DNA of 64,000 nt. It comes from Heliocybe sulcata. Taxonomy: Eukaryota > Basidiomycota > Agaricomycetes > Gloeophyllales > Gloeophyllaceae. The translations under genes and the position numbers were made by a program. Each line of letters opens with the position of its first letter. Within the stretch, counting starts at the first letter, position 1. Under the pieces are notes generated by a model that was not told where the DNA came from, did no database searches, and saw only the letters and a list, made by a program, of their open reading frames with translations. Shown here in pieces: positions 1 to 12,678 of this stretch. Location of the stretch: NCBI GenBank assembly GCA_004369045.1, contig ML213530.1, positions 195,133-259,132 of the forward strand, written 5' to 3'.

Positions 1-54
1 CGAAGGACCAGAGAGAGTTGCACTTAAGAGTCGAGTGACAGTAAAGTGTTCCAT
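1..54 (-). CDS. Family X copy E, first 18 codons only (runs off the left edge)
   Basis: The first 54 bases, read on the minus strand, match the start of exon 1 of the family X genes at 9309, 39826 and 45386 almost base for base, beginning at the same ATG (minus-strand start at 54). The rest of the gene would lie left of the window. The upstream region (55 to about 370) also matches that of the other copies, so this is a true 5' end and not a chance hit. Whether the copy is complete cannot be seen. Confidence 0.75.
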   Translation of the reverse strand, partial: MEHFTVTRLLSATLSGPS

Positions 55-385
55 GATATGTGGGGAATGGAGGGAGAGAAGGGGAGGTATTTATGCAGTT
101 TCTGAGGCGGCTGACGATGGCTGGCAGGCTGATCGATGTCCAGCTACCTGTCTCTCTTGAGGGGCGGCTGGCGTTCTGGACTTCTAGTCAGGATTGAAAT
201 CCATGGCGCGCGAGCTCACTCTGTACGTTGACGAGAACTGTGAGTGCAAGCAGGAGCGCTTACAGTCCGCTTCAGAGCAAAGAGCAGAGACACGCCCATA
301 TCGCATTAGTGACTTTGAGCTCAATGGTGGCAAGTGGCAAGAGTGCGAACGCGTCGGCATCTTCAGCCACATACATACCCCCGTG
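55..385 (-). promoter_or_regulatory. Conserved upstream region of family X copy E with TATA-like box
   Basis: This stretch matches the sequence in front of copy C (9310-9650) and the proximal part of the upstream regions of copies A and B. A TATA-like heptamer (ATAAATA on the minus strand, at 88-94) sits about 35-40 bases before the ATG, as in every copy (9344-9350, 39785-39791, 45345-45351). Shared position and sequence point to a core promoter with a very short 5' leader. This is inference from conservation; no transcript data were seen. Confidence 0.55.
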
Positions 386-860
386 ATTCATAATATAAGG
401 AGTGTACATCTGGCACTACTTTATCCGGCGCCTGATGCAAGATGACCTCGAAAGCATCTATCTCTGCGCATACAGCCCGACCTGGGTTACTCTTCATGTC
501 TCTAAGGCTACAATATTTCCGTACTTTATCCCAACATCCTAGCGACGTCCCAGCTGCCGCAGGGTACCAAATTCCAGGCAAGACACTATAAGCACCAATC
601 GACGTAACACAACAAGAAACATGCCCTAGCTCAGCAAATATGGATGGATAGCGACCGTATCATGCAGATCCGTCGTCCGCGCTGCACAACAAAATATCAG
701 CTATGGAACATTCTACAAGAATATCTAAAACTCCTCACCTCCCTTCTTAACGTTAACAACGATACCAAACCCTTGCTTCACCTCGTCGCTGTTCAAGCAA
801 ACCATACGTATACCAACATCATTTTTCCTCCGGTCACTGGACGATCAGCTTATACACGTC
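386..860. other. Intergenic, no supported gene
   Basis: Only short overlapping reading frames occur here, and none resembles a known protein. It separates the family X copy E promoter from the glutathione reductase relic. Confidence 0.5.
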
Positions 861-861
861 C

Positions 862-1500
862 ACCATGGGGAAGTAGAGCACTCAGTACGAGGACTCGTTT
901 GAGGGTCGCAAGATCAGGCGACCAGATCGACGCAGAGCGTACGAGGGAGACGGGGTGCTCACAGATCTTGACAGCATCGCCATACTTCTCGCGCGCCTCA
1001 GGCTCCGTCCTACCAGCGGTGCCGATGGGCAGATGCCTAGGAAGCCAGCCGTCAGTCGCATATTAACGCAAGACCACTTAGCAACCAGAAGGAAACAACA
1101 TTAGGAATGTTGGTATAATCCAAGCAGTCGTCCTTGTACTGCTCAGGCCCGAACAGCCTGTTCGACAGTCGCTGCCCCGCAGTAATCAGGAGCGCCTTGC
1201 CCGCAACGTCGCCGATAGGATATACGCCCTTGACATTCGAGTTCTGGTACTTGTGCACTACCTGTCCATCTCAACGCCCAGCTCCTCGAGCCCGAATTTC
1301 TCCGTGCCGGCGTGGCGCTCAATAGCCCACGTCCGATGGACCACCTCGACCTTGTCGCCCGTGTCCGGGTGCAGCGTCAGGAGAGAGCCCTTCTGTCTCT
1401 CAACACGCGTGACATTGCTGTTCATGTGGATGTTGACGCCCGTCTGCTCTATCCAGTTCGTTAGCGAGGTCTTGGTAGGCACTCTTGAGCAAGTTAGGGA
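862..1500 (-). pseudogene. Glutathione reductase relic (C-terminal half)
   Basis: Minus-strand peptides match the NAD(P)H-binding/dimerisation half of eukaryotic glutathione reductase (FAD-dependent disulfide oxidoreductase). A segment near 1258-1480 reads WIEQTGVNIH ... [10 protein letters not shown]. The next, near 1130-1235, reads [19 protein letters not shown] followed by [15 protein letters not shown] and NIPNVV. A TEPEA motif follows near 1000. The pieces lie in different frames and the FAD-binding N-terminus and redox-active cysteine pair are absent, so it cannot make the enzyme. Unidentified coding-like residues continue to about 1800 on the same strand and may belong to another gene. 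The relic lies between the AKR gene and family X copy E, so it was part of the shuffled left arm. Confidence 0.7.
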
Positions 1501-1809
1501 TGGTCGTGAGGCTTGAACGAGTTGGTACCGATGGGGTCTCTGGATATATCACCCAGTATGTATTGGAGTGGTCAATGGAGAGCCGGGGGTTCATCAGGAT
1601 GTAGAATGTGGTGGGTGGCAGTTTTAGGAACTGGGCGACGTTCATAGCCCTAATGTTGGTCCAGCCCTTGTTCTGTCACTACTCAAGGTTGAGGAGGAGC
1701 AAGACGGAGGCTTTCTTGTATTGGGCAGGGTGGTGCGAGCGGTCTCTTCCGCACTTTTGATGTTCTCAGAGTTGAACTCAAAGGTAGGCTCTGCGCGGAC
1801 GGCTTGAAA

Positions 1810-2376
1810 GTTGTTACTGAGATGTTATGTGAAACGCGCCTGATGGTTGTTATAGGGTGTATTTCGATGCCAATCCACATCTCATTGAATATACAACACT
1901 CCCCCCGCAATATCATTACAACATACCGCAAACAGTGCGTCCGACATCCTGCACGGCGTGCTCTATATCCTCCTCACTGTTGCAGCCCTTGCAACCAGGG
2001 GTGCTTGCTTGGCTTACCCATGCAGCAAACATTCCGGCCAGGGCAGAGAGCGGACAGACGAAGACCAGGAATCAGAATGAGCGGAGAGAGGAGACTCCAG
2101 GCTCTGATTGGAATCCCACGTGGCGGGCACCGCCCTTCAGGCGACCGTTCCTGTAATCACAGAATTTCCACGCCTGCTACTCTTCTGGACTCGCATTACG
2201 ACTCAAAGCTTACTGGCGATATCTGCTATGAACGACAAGTCATAGAGACTCTTGCAATCGGAACGAATAGTTCTGCCTGCCGAACGTTGTGCGATCCTTC
2301 GGCCACGGCACAATGGATATGTATATAAACAAAGAGGAGGAGGAGAAAGGCAACGACCAACAGCTACCAATCAGCC
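1810..2376 (+). promoter_or_regulatory. Upstream region of the AKR gene
   Basis: There is no supported gene in this stretch. A TATA-like run (gtatataaac, about 2320-2330) lies roughly 50 bases before the AKR start codon and fits a core promoter. Confidence 0.4.
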
Positions 2377-4018
<1,642 letters not shown>

Positions 4019-4224
4019 CGCGCTCCAGTACACTTTTACCTTCCATCGCAGATGATTAGTCGGGGAGCATCCTAAGCGCTACGATAAAATATCTTGTATT
4101 GCCGTATCATGTACAATCCGAAACAGAGTCATGTCTATCTATGTACTTGCAGTCATCCAAATACAGAGTCTATCATATACAAATCCATAAAGAAACATCT
4201 ATCTGGGCACACTGATTCATTGCA

Positions 4225-4490
4225 AAAGGTATGTCCGCGACGGTAGCCCGGGGGAGCATAGGCGCGTCTTGGTTCGGATAGGTTGGTGCTGGAGGTCGTC
4301 CACCGACTTGTACCCCGGGGGAGCGTAGGCGCGTCGTGGTTCGGATAGTGTGAGGTCGGAAACGGTTGCAAGAGATGGTGGTCCATGGACTGTAGCCCGA
4401 GGGAGCGTAGGCGTGTTAAGGACCAGGCAGTGTTGGAAGGAGTCGGGTAGTCGTCCACGGATGTAGCCCGGGGGAGCGTAGGCCTCGTGG
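4225..4490 (-). repeat. GC-rich tandem repeat downstream of family X fragment D
   Basis: Four to five units of about 65-80 bp share the core CTACGCTCCCCCGGGCTAC (minus strand), usually followed by a GTGGACGAC-like spacer. The array starts directly after the stop codon of the family X last exon. Equivalent arrays follow the three other family X 3' ends (6690-6940, 42194-42445, 47314-47575). Confidence 0.85.
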
Positions 4491-4491
4491 A

Positions 4492-4740
4492 CTAATCGTC
4501 GTCTTCATCTTCAGTCATACTGCAATCGGGCGTGGGGATCGGTGGGAGTTTAACTGGCGGCTCCGGCGGAGGCTTGGGCGGTGGAGGTTCCTCGTTGCGG
4601 GCCTCGGCCAGCTCGTACATCGCCCTTCTTTCTTCAGCTTCACGCCATCGCGCCGTCATTTCCGCTATGCGCCTCGTGGTCTTCTCTATGCGCTCGTTTG
4701 AATGGCTCTGCACTTCTGCTGCCCGTATTCTGAAGTCTAT
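4492..4740 (-). pseudogene. Family X copy D, last-exon fragment
   Basis: This is a remnant of family X exon 8. It keeps the charged helical segment (NERIEKTTRRIAEM), the proline-rich run (PPPPKPPPEPP) and the acidic tail ending MTEDEDDD. It lacks the short STWDLELDEMPEP insert present in the complete copies. Upstream of about 4740 the sequence jumps into what is, at the other loci, the 5' flank of family X, so the first seven exons were deleted. It is followed by the usual tandem repeat and the full AKR gene, which marks it as the distal unit of the left-arm array. Confidence 0.8.
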
Positions 4741-4799
4741 GTATACTCGTCTCAGGACCCGACGACGAAGCCTCGAGACTAGAAAGAACTCGAGTCTGA

Positions 4800-5175
4800 T
4801 GCATTATTGATGCGCTGGCGCCGCCGTCATTTGATGCGACTCTTGGGCGGCTCAAATGAAATGTTCAATTGACGAGTGAACTGACGACGTTTGACTGGCT
4901 CTACTGCACTTCTACTGCTCATACTCAGGAGTCTGCCCGCACTGTGTTAGGATCAGACAGCGAGGTCCTGAGACTACAAAGAGCTCGAGGGGAAGGACGC
5001 CTACGGCTGCTTGTGCAAATCTGCGGCGAGGACAGTAGCTGTATGCTGCGTGCTGCTTGGGGAACGCGGCTGGCGCTGGCAAGCTTATACACGTCTGGGA
5101 GACTTGCTAGAAGTCCAACGATGCAGTCGGTGCCCAAGCACTGCAAGACTCACTCGGCCCGTTGGTGACATGTGA
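4800..5175 (-). repeat. Duplicated formin/family X intergenic segment (left arm)
   Basis: This segment matches 38890-39330 and 44510-44930 in the right arm, where it lies between the 5' end of the formin sequence and a family X gene. Shared landmarks are a run encoding PQAARSIQ and RRPSPRALCSL in one frame. No coding potential is convincing, because the frames are not preserved between copies. It is best read as the former divergent promoter region between formin and family X, carried along with each duplication. Confidence 0.7.
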
Positions 5176-5194
5176 GGTAATTGTCGAACGTCTC

Positions 5195-5820
5195 AGACTT
5201 CAAGTTTCACCTGCCTCTTCCCGCGGTTTCCGAGCGCTGTGACGGGCAGCAAGATGATCGAAACTCCTATGTGCAGCATTGTGCGGGACAAAAGCTGGGA
5301 TGCGTCCTCCGGAGGATAGGCTACTTTATTCCGCTGCTGAAGTTGTCAAGTCTATGCAAAGTCAGAATGGCACGCTCGACTGAGCAACAGGAAAACTCGG
5401 CCGATAGGGTCTTAATCAGCTCAAGCGTTCGAAGCTCGTCGTTGGTAAGAATATTGCTGCACGATGGGAGAAATGGATTAGCAAGTCCACGGGGATGCAA
5501 TGCGCCGTTTGCAGTCCCTCTACTCCAGACTACTGGATACTGAAGCTCAAAGATCCATCTCTCACCGTCAATGAAGTATTGAACCTACAATCCGGGTCCC
5601 TTAAGATTCTCTATTCATCTGCTCTCCATGCCTTGATGGACTCACGATTATCTAGGTGGACGGAACGACTAATTGGACTTGGTGAAATGGTTGTTATTGC
5701 GCGGACGCTGCATGACATGAGCAGAAACATACCTATGGATCTTGCGCGCCAGTACGAAATAGCGAAGTTGATGAAGCTATCCTTCAGGAGCTCTGTAAGT
5801 GACGATGGCTCCCCGGTCCA
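5195..5820 (+). pseudogene. Formin N-terminal fragment, joined to an AKR fragment
   Basis: This is a degraded copy of part of the formin-like gene at 36331-38831. It covers the end of its exon 1 (MCSIVRDKSWD, then LLQTTGYW and LKDPSLTVNEVLNLQ) and its exon 2 (WTERLIGLGEMVVIARTLHDMSR ... AKLMKLSFRSS). The large N-terminal part of exon 1 is deleted and frames are interrupted. The exon 2 donor (GTAAGT at about 5797) is intact. A few bases later the sequence switches to AKR. The same deletion and the same switch recur at 43292-44510, so both fragments descend from one event. Confidence 0.82.
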
Positions 5821-5821
5821 G

Positions 5822-6470
5822 GCTTCTACGAACTCAACCCACGTCAGTGTCTATTGTACCATACACAACGGAAGCGACTTCCTGACAACACGACATCTCA
5901 GTCGCCGGAGGACTTTTTCCCGGCAGGTACAGATCCGACCAAGAAACCATCGAGCCCGGCTCCGGCTTAGACCCTAACAAGCGACAAGGACAAGTGCACG
6001 TATCCTATCCTCGCCCCACCGCATTCCTCCACGCTAACCTCATCCTCGCCAGTCTATCTCAGATGCTACTGGAACACCAAAACCTTCGGAGCGCTCGCCT
6101 CTGTCCAAGCCGCGGGTGAGAAGCAGTCTCACCCTCGCAGAGATTACGCTCCGCTGAGTGTCGCCCCATAGCCAGACGGGAAGAGAGTATGTGGACGCTA
6201 TCTTGATTGGGGCATCGAGCGTTCAGCATCTCACGCAGGTATGATATTGCTCATTATGTTCAAGATTGATGGGCATTGGGAATGGATGCTGACGGATGTC
6301 GGATGTTAGAATTTGGTTGACTTGGAGAAAGGACCGCTGTGACTTCTGCTCGACCCATCCAATTTACTGAGCTTGTCCATAATAGCGGAAGCCGTCGTTC
6401 ACGTTTTGGACGATACTTGGGTTTCGCCCAAGGGCAATACGTTCCCCTACCACCACTAACGCGCTCCAGC
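5822..6470 (+). pseudogene. AKR 3' fragment (left arm)
   Basis: This is a diverged copy of the last four or five exons of the AKR gene at 2377-4018. It begins in the SFYEFNP exon and runs through GSGLDPNKRQGQ to the final exon, ending PYHH before a stop near 6460. It carries frame changes, for example in the exon after the GLDPNKR block, and has no N-terminal half, so it is not an enzyme gene. It lies on the same strand as the formin fragment upstream. A spliced formin-AKR read-through RNA is possible but would not encode either protein. Confidence 0.82.
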
Positions 6471-6689
6471 GCGCTTCGCCTCCCAACGCAGATGGTTACT
6501 CAGGGGAGCCTCCTGAACGCTGTCGATAAGATATATTGTATTGTCTGTCATGTACGATTCGAAACAGAGTCACGTCTATCTATATACCTGCAGTCTACGA
6601 ACGATCCATGCAAATCTACAGTCTATCACATACGAATCTATAAAGGAACGTCTATCTTGGCACACTGATACATTGCAAAAGGTATGTCC

Positions 6690-6940
6690 GCGATGGTAGC
6701 CCGGGGGAGCGTAGGCGCGTCTTGGTTCGGATCGATTGGTGCTGGGTCGTCCACTGACTTGTAGCCCGGAGGAGCGTAGGCGCGTCGTGGGTCGGATAGT
6801 CTGAGGTCGGAAACGGTTGCGAGATGGTCGTCCATTGACTGTAGCCTGGGGGAGCATAGGCGCGTCAAGGACCAGGTAGTGTTGGGAATAGTCGGGTAGT
6901 CGTCCACGGGTGTAGCCCGGGGGAGCGTAGGCCTCGTGGA
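6690..6940 (-). repeat. GC-rich tandem repeat downstream of family X copy C
   Basis: Four units carry the CTACGCTCCCCCGGGCTAC core (minus strand), starting a few bases after the copy C stop codon. Spacers between cores match in order those of the other three arrays, so the arrays were inherited as whole blocks and not expanded independently. Confidence 0.85.
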
Positions 6941-9309
6941 CTAGTCGTCGTCTTCATCTTCAGTCATGCTGCAGTTCGGCGTTGGGATCGGCGGGAGTTC
7001 AACTGGCGGCTCCGGCATCTCGTCCAGTCCCAGATCCCATGTCGATGGCGGCTCCGGCGGAGGCTTGGGCGGCGGAGGTTCTTCGTTACTGGCTTCGGCC
7101 AGCTTGTACATCGCCCATCTTTCTTCAGCTTCACGCCATCGCGCACTCACTTCCGCTATGCGCTTCGTGGTCTTCTCGATTCGCTCGTTCAACTCTGCTC
7201 CTCTTCTCCTTAGCGCATTGCACCTCGCATTGGCTTCCTGCCTCTCACGTTCGTAGTCGCTCCTAGTGTACTTACTCCTGACTGCAGGGGGTGCGGTGCC
7301 ACTCGAACGAGTCGGCGGTCTGCGAGCCGCCCGGGCAGATGGCCGGTCTAACGTTTGCTGGAGCAAACAGGTCAGATTGGCTTTCCGGAGAGGTAGGAGA
7401 ATACGTACTCGTCGTCCGGAACCCCTTACGTCTTGAGGGTTATGCGGCAGGCCATGTACTGGAGGCATGCGGATGCGGAGATGCGAAGCGGTGGATATCT
7501 TGAGAGCCGCTGCTGGACACTGCTCTGAGAAGCTGAGGCCGATCTGAAGAACGTCAACCGTGTTAAGATCATTCGGAGAGAGGGTGAAATGTACGTACTG
7601 AGTACCCGGCGCCCCTTACGTCTTGAGGGCAACTCCGGCGGCCTTGCGATATCGATGGAGAAGGCGTCGCGATCCTTGAACCTATCGCACGCGAGGAAAC
7701 CAGCGGGTCTTCACAATCGCCAACGGAGAGGTTGGCAAAGTCAAGCGAGGGAATTTCTGGAAGTCGGCAGCTTGTTGATTCGGGGAGCAGATCGAGGGCG
7801 AATATTTCCAGCGCCGTTTGAGTCAAACCGTTGGGCTGGCGCGAAGAAGCCATGTCGTTACCAGTGGGAGCGTACTCGAAGACGTCTGGTTCGTCCCGCT
7901 ATACGACAAAATGAGGCAAATGCTTTACTGCAAGGGATTTTGCTTACCTCTCCGATTGAAGCAACATAGCCGATACCATCGACAGCTTTCACTGAAACGT
8001 CGTCCGAGACGTGAGAGTGAGCCAGCACTTTGGAGAAGGTGCAGTGCGTGCCGTATGACTGGCGCCATGCCGATGGCAAAAAGGAGGTCGAAGGTTGCGA
8101 GAGTGGAGGAAGATAGGGGGCCAAGCCGGAGCTGGAAGAACGGTCCATGCAAGCTTCCAGTTCTGGCGAGGCATATGCGCTGTGTTCCTCAAGCTATAGA
8201 AAGATAGAGTCAGTAGGAAACAGCTATGTATGCGGACGTACTTACCAGCTGCGACACCGCTGGACTACTTAGACGCCTCGGTTTCTGCCTTGGATGAGGA
8301 CTGGTATGATTGTGAGAGGCCTCGAGTCCGGAAACGATATTGTCCATGTTGATCGGAGAGTCATCCACCGAGCCTAGAGAGACGTTGGCAAGGTCGATCT
8401 CGGACGGCATTGGAGGGAGCATGGGAGCATCCTGTGGAGTGGTCTTGGTCAAATGTGATACCGGGAACAATGAACAAACTCACCGAAGGAATATGGGATG
8501 GTGAAGAGGATGTCGAAGATGGCGAGAGTGGAGGAAGGTAAGCGGCCAAGCCAGAACTGGAAGAACGGTCCATGCAAGCTTCCGGTTCTAGCGAGGCGTT
8601 TCTACTGTAATCCCCAGGCTACAGAACGCTAGTCAGTGGATTATTGGGCATGTATGTGGACGTACTTACCAACTGCGACAGGGCCGGACGGCTTAGAAGC
8701 CTCGTGTTCTGACTCGGATGTCCACTAATATTGCTGCAGGAGGCCTCGAGTCGGGAGGGGACGTTGTCCACGTTGGTCCGAGCGTCATCCACAGAGCCTA
8801 GAGAGATGTTGCCGAGGTCGATCTCGGACGGCATTGGGGAGAGCATGAGAGTGTCCTACGGAGTGGCATTAGTCAAATGTGACACGCGAAACAGCGGACA
8901 CACTCACCGAAGGAATATGAACGGAGTGGGTGATAGAATTGACTATCCAATCGGCCACGGGGGTCGAATTAGGGTCGTCGAAGCGTACGGGTGTCCTTGT
9001 AACGAATAACCAAACGGCGCCGGCAATAAAACCTATAGTAAGTACAACCAATCGAAGACCAAAGGCGTCAACGGGGAACGTCGATGTCGTCTTCTCCATG
9101 TCGTCGGGTGGGGCATCCAGCAGGGAAACGAGAGCTGGCGCGGGCAGCGAGAGGGCCTGCATGCATCCGAAGAGGAAGGAGAGGAGCCGTCTCAGAACAG
9201 GAGCGACACTCCTGAAGAGCAGAGAGAGGCGAAAGACGTCGACGGTGTCGAGGACCGAAGGGCCAGAGAGAGTTGCACTTAAGAGTCGAGTGACAGTAAA
9301 GTGTTCCAT
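6941..9309 (-). CDS. Family X copy C: unrecognised multi-exon membrane-anchored protein, open throughout
   Basis: I read eight exons, 9309-8908, 8855-8670, 8618-8484, 8431-8246, 8193-7948, 7898-7599, 7543-7409 and 7357-6941. All junctions are phase 0 with GT-AG introns of about 50 bp, giving 668 aa with no internal stop. Residues about 82-104 form a strong hydrophobic helix; a weaker one lies at 40-65. Exons 2-3 and 4-5 are a duplicated module (PSEIDL...VSLGSVDD, then ACMDRSSSSGLAAYLPPL). Exons 6 and 7 both end in a QDVRG(A/S)G motif. Exon 8 has a charged helical region, PPPPKPPPEPP and a MTEDEDDD tail. There is no enzymatic motif. I do not know the function. Membrane anchoring with a Ser/Pro-rich, probably disordered domain is inference. 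Confidence 0.72.
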
Positions 9310-9660
9310 GATGTATGGGGAATTGAGAGGAGAGAAGGGGAGGTATTTATGCAGTTTCTGAGGCGGCTGGCAATGGCTGGCAGACCGATCGATACCTGTC
9401 TTCTTGACGGGCGGCTGGTGTTCTGGACTTCTGGTCAGGATTAAAACCCATGGCGCGCGAGCTCACTCTATACGTTGACGAGAACCACGAGCACTCTGTA
9501 CCTAGTACAGGTGGTTCGCATCAAAGTAAAGAGCAGAGGCATGCGCATATCGCATTTGCGACTTCCAGGTCAGCGGTGGCAAGTGGCAAGAGCGAAACAA
9601 ATGAAGCACAGTATTGAAGACGCGTCCACCTTCAGCCACAAATGCATAGTCACATAGTCT
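9310..9660 (-). promoter_or_regulatory. Upstream region of family X copy C with TATA-like box
   Basis: It matches 55-385. The TATA-like heptamer (minus-strand ATAAATA) is at 9344-9350, about 35-40 bases before the ATG. It shares the block around the GCGCGAGCTCACTC run with all copies but lacks the distal 300 bases that copies A and B share with each other. The left arm ends at about 9660. Confidence 0.5.
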
Positions 9661-9849
9661 GCCGCGATTTGAAGCGACAGTATCAGAGCGAAAGAGGAAT
9701 TCTTATTTCTACAATGCAAGATTACATCCGGAGCGAGAGTTTTCTACAACAGGACAGCGATTGAGAACACGAGCGGAAGTGGACGTACAACAATCTCTAG
9801 ATCTCTCTAGGTTGTAAATATACACTACGCGGAGCTTGGACAACAGGAA

Positions 9850-12678
9850 TTAGTTCACAACGCGGGGCAGCTTGGGCTCATCAGGGGCGTACGGCTCCCC
9901 GGTCTCCTGCCTCATCATGTCATTCAACCACGCTCCGTTGGGCTTCAGCTTCTGGCCACGGCTGCAATACATAGTCGCGAGGTACAACCACGCCGCCGCA
10001 TTCCCCACCGTGCCGACCTCGTCACTGACGTGACTCCTAGCGTACTCGCTCATGCGCTCGTACAGCCGGTGGTCAGTGTACAAGTCGAAGAGGTGCTTGG
10101 CAACGGTGTCGTTGTCGCCGACGTCGACGAGGTATCCGCTCTTGCCGTGCTCGATCTGGAGGGGGATACCACCAGTGCGAGAAGCGACGACGGGCTTGCC
10201 GGTATGCAGAGCCTCGGAGACCTTGACTTCGAAACCCTCGCGGGTGGAGAGCTGAAGCGCGATCTTGGAGTTGTCCATCAAAGCGTTCAACACTATCAAA
10301 GGTATCGTTAGGACAGGTTGGGCCGTGCAGACAGCAAAGCTTACGCTGATCACTGGGAGGCAACCGCATGACCACAATGTCGTGCGAGTACTGGGCATAC
10401 TGGGAGTTGATCAACCCAATCACCTGATCGTAGATAATACTAGCATCAGGATCGTCAACAGCACCGTGACCGCAGATCAGCAGCTGCGGCATCTGGTCCT
10501 CATGGATGTCCGACTTGGACGTGAGCAACTTCCTGAACTTGGCGTACGAGTCGATGACGTTCGGAATACCCTTGGACGGGTCGAATCGGGCGACCTGGAC
10601 GACGTACTCCCTCTGTGGCCACTTGAGCTCGTGCATCTTCTCGCGGATGCAAAGGGAGCGGAATTCTCCCATGTAGTATTGAGAGTCCCAGGTATCGAGA
10701 GGCTTGTTCAGGCCATCAAGCCTTCAGGCCAATGCGTTAGTGTGAGCCAAATGCATCCTAGTAAGACGTACCAGTCGGTCGCAGCGCCGAGAAGGGAAAG
10801 CTTCTCATTCGGCACGTCGCTGGGTACGAACTTCTTCACGGGATGACCTGAAATCCGAAGTAAACATCCGTTCCGTGACTGTGACTCGCTCATTTACTGA
10901 TGAACATGTCGGCCAACTGGATGTTCTTCCAGAGATAGTTCCACACTTCCTCCTGAGGCGACCCCTTGATGTGCACCAAGTCGCTACGGATCTCGATGTG
11001 GGATCGGTATATGATAGGCATCTCGGGGCGGACTTGCTTGATCAACGGGATCAAGCCAGGCATCTGAGGATCGTCTGCGACAAAGGCCGTGTCAAAAGCA
11101 GAGTTCATACAATCGTCGACAGCATAGCATACCAATGAAGGCGATATCGACGCCACCCTTAGCGAGAGGGCCGCCCTCCGCTGTCCATCTGAGGCCGTTC
11201 TTCTGGATCCATGCATCAAAGTTGTCCTTCTGCTCTTGCGTCAACCGCAGGGTCGGGGCGGCGACGCCTTGCAGGATATTGTGGTTGTTCTTCGTTGTCC
11301 GGAAGACAGACGGTGAGGGGTTGGGGACATACCTAAAAAAGCACAGTCGTGTGAACAAAGTGCAGACTCGAATATCCACGATAAAGGATCCGGATCGAGT
11401 TTACGAATCCGAAGCCGGTGCAAGCACGAGGTAGCAGTTGAACAGAGAAGTGCGGGGTACAGGAATAGGAGCCGAGGAGTATGGGGTAAGTAAAACTCAC
11501 CACGAAGCGTCAACGTCAAGCAGGGTCAGAAATCTGATCAACGCGTGCCGCATCTAGTACGGATCCGTGAGTCATACACATGCCGATCCGCTTCAGATTG
11601 GAGATAACTGCTCACGAGAGCGACACCACCTGAACAAAATTAAATCGATGAGCAAGAATGAATACGGCCGATCAATCGCCGCGGCGATGTGCCGACCAAA
11701 AGGATACGATACTCACCACCCTGGGGAGTACTCGAGAAGAAGCCAATCTTGATTTTCTTCTCCCGAAGCTCGTCGGCGAGCTTGTTGATAGCATTCCAGG
11801 TGCCCGTGCTGACCGTCTTCCTGTACTCGTCGAGGTCGTCGAGCAAGTGGATCTTCCCAGCGGAGTCGACCAAGACTTGATTGCGAGGACCGATGCTCAA
11901 TCTGGGATTGTTGCCCGGACCGAAGTACATAATACACTTGCGGGCGGCGGAGTCGGCCTGCTCGTCCATAGTGCGGGGAATAGGGAGACCTTTGGGGTTG
12001 CCGGGAACTTGCAAAGCTCCGCCTTGAAGGGCATTGGCCTGGTTCGGATCGACGTAGACAGTGGGAGTATCGGCACCAGAGGGTGCAAATGAGCCCGTCT
12101 GGGAGTAGAGACGGTGCTTGATGTTCGGCCGGGTCAAGGAGTCGGTGTGGAAAGACTTGATATTGAATACGATGGGAACTATGTCAAGTGCCAACCACAG
12201 ACGGGTGCAAAGGTTCGGCGCCTGGCAGATGGATTACGAAATCGGTCAGGTCTGCAGGACGAGGGGACGTTACCTCCTTCAACAGAGACAAGGTTACGCC
12301 TGCGCCGAGGAACTTGCATAGATGATCGGTGGAGAACTTCCTCACTGTCGAGAGGATCTGCTCTTCAATCTTGTCCGAGTTGTTACCGTTGGGCGAGTAG
12401 GGGAGGAAGATGGAAGTATAGTCGGTGGCGTAGACAGAGTCGTGAATCGAGATGGCGATCTCGAAGCTGGTGTTGTTGTTCACCGGTCCGCCAGCAATAC
12501 CAGCCCACATAGCCTATCAAATCGTTATACGAGTCTCCGATGAACGCCAGCTTCCTCGATTCACCTGTAGACTGGCGAAAGCGGGGACGGTCGGCCTCCT
12601 GGTTACGACGCTCGAGAGCCTGCGTCTGACCGCATCGGAGGTCTTTGACTGGAAGTGGTGCGGACTCGTATGAGACAT
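9850..12678 (-). CDS. Trehalose phosphorylase (retaining, GT4-type)
   Basis: This cytosolic enzyme converts trehalose plus phosphate to glucose and alpha-glucose 1-phosphate, and is the basidiomycete-type trehalose phosphorylase. The start at 12678 gives an N-terminus (MSHTSPHHFQSK...) ending SLQ before an intron; the next exon opens with MWAGIAGGPVNNN. Diagnostic blocks follow: FKVHS-type linker replaced by DIVPIVFNIKSFHTD, TPTVYVDPNQAN, IYRSHIEIRSDLVH, YVVQVARFDPSKGIP and LLICGHGAVDDPD. The GT4 signature GFEVKVSEALHTGKPVVAS (E-x7-E, beginning at the preceding Glu) is present, then GGIPLQIEHGKSGYLV. The length of about 730 aa is typical. It is transcribed divergently from the TFIIB-like gene across about 630 bp. 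Confidence 0.92.
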
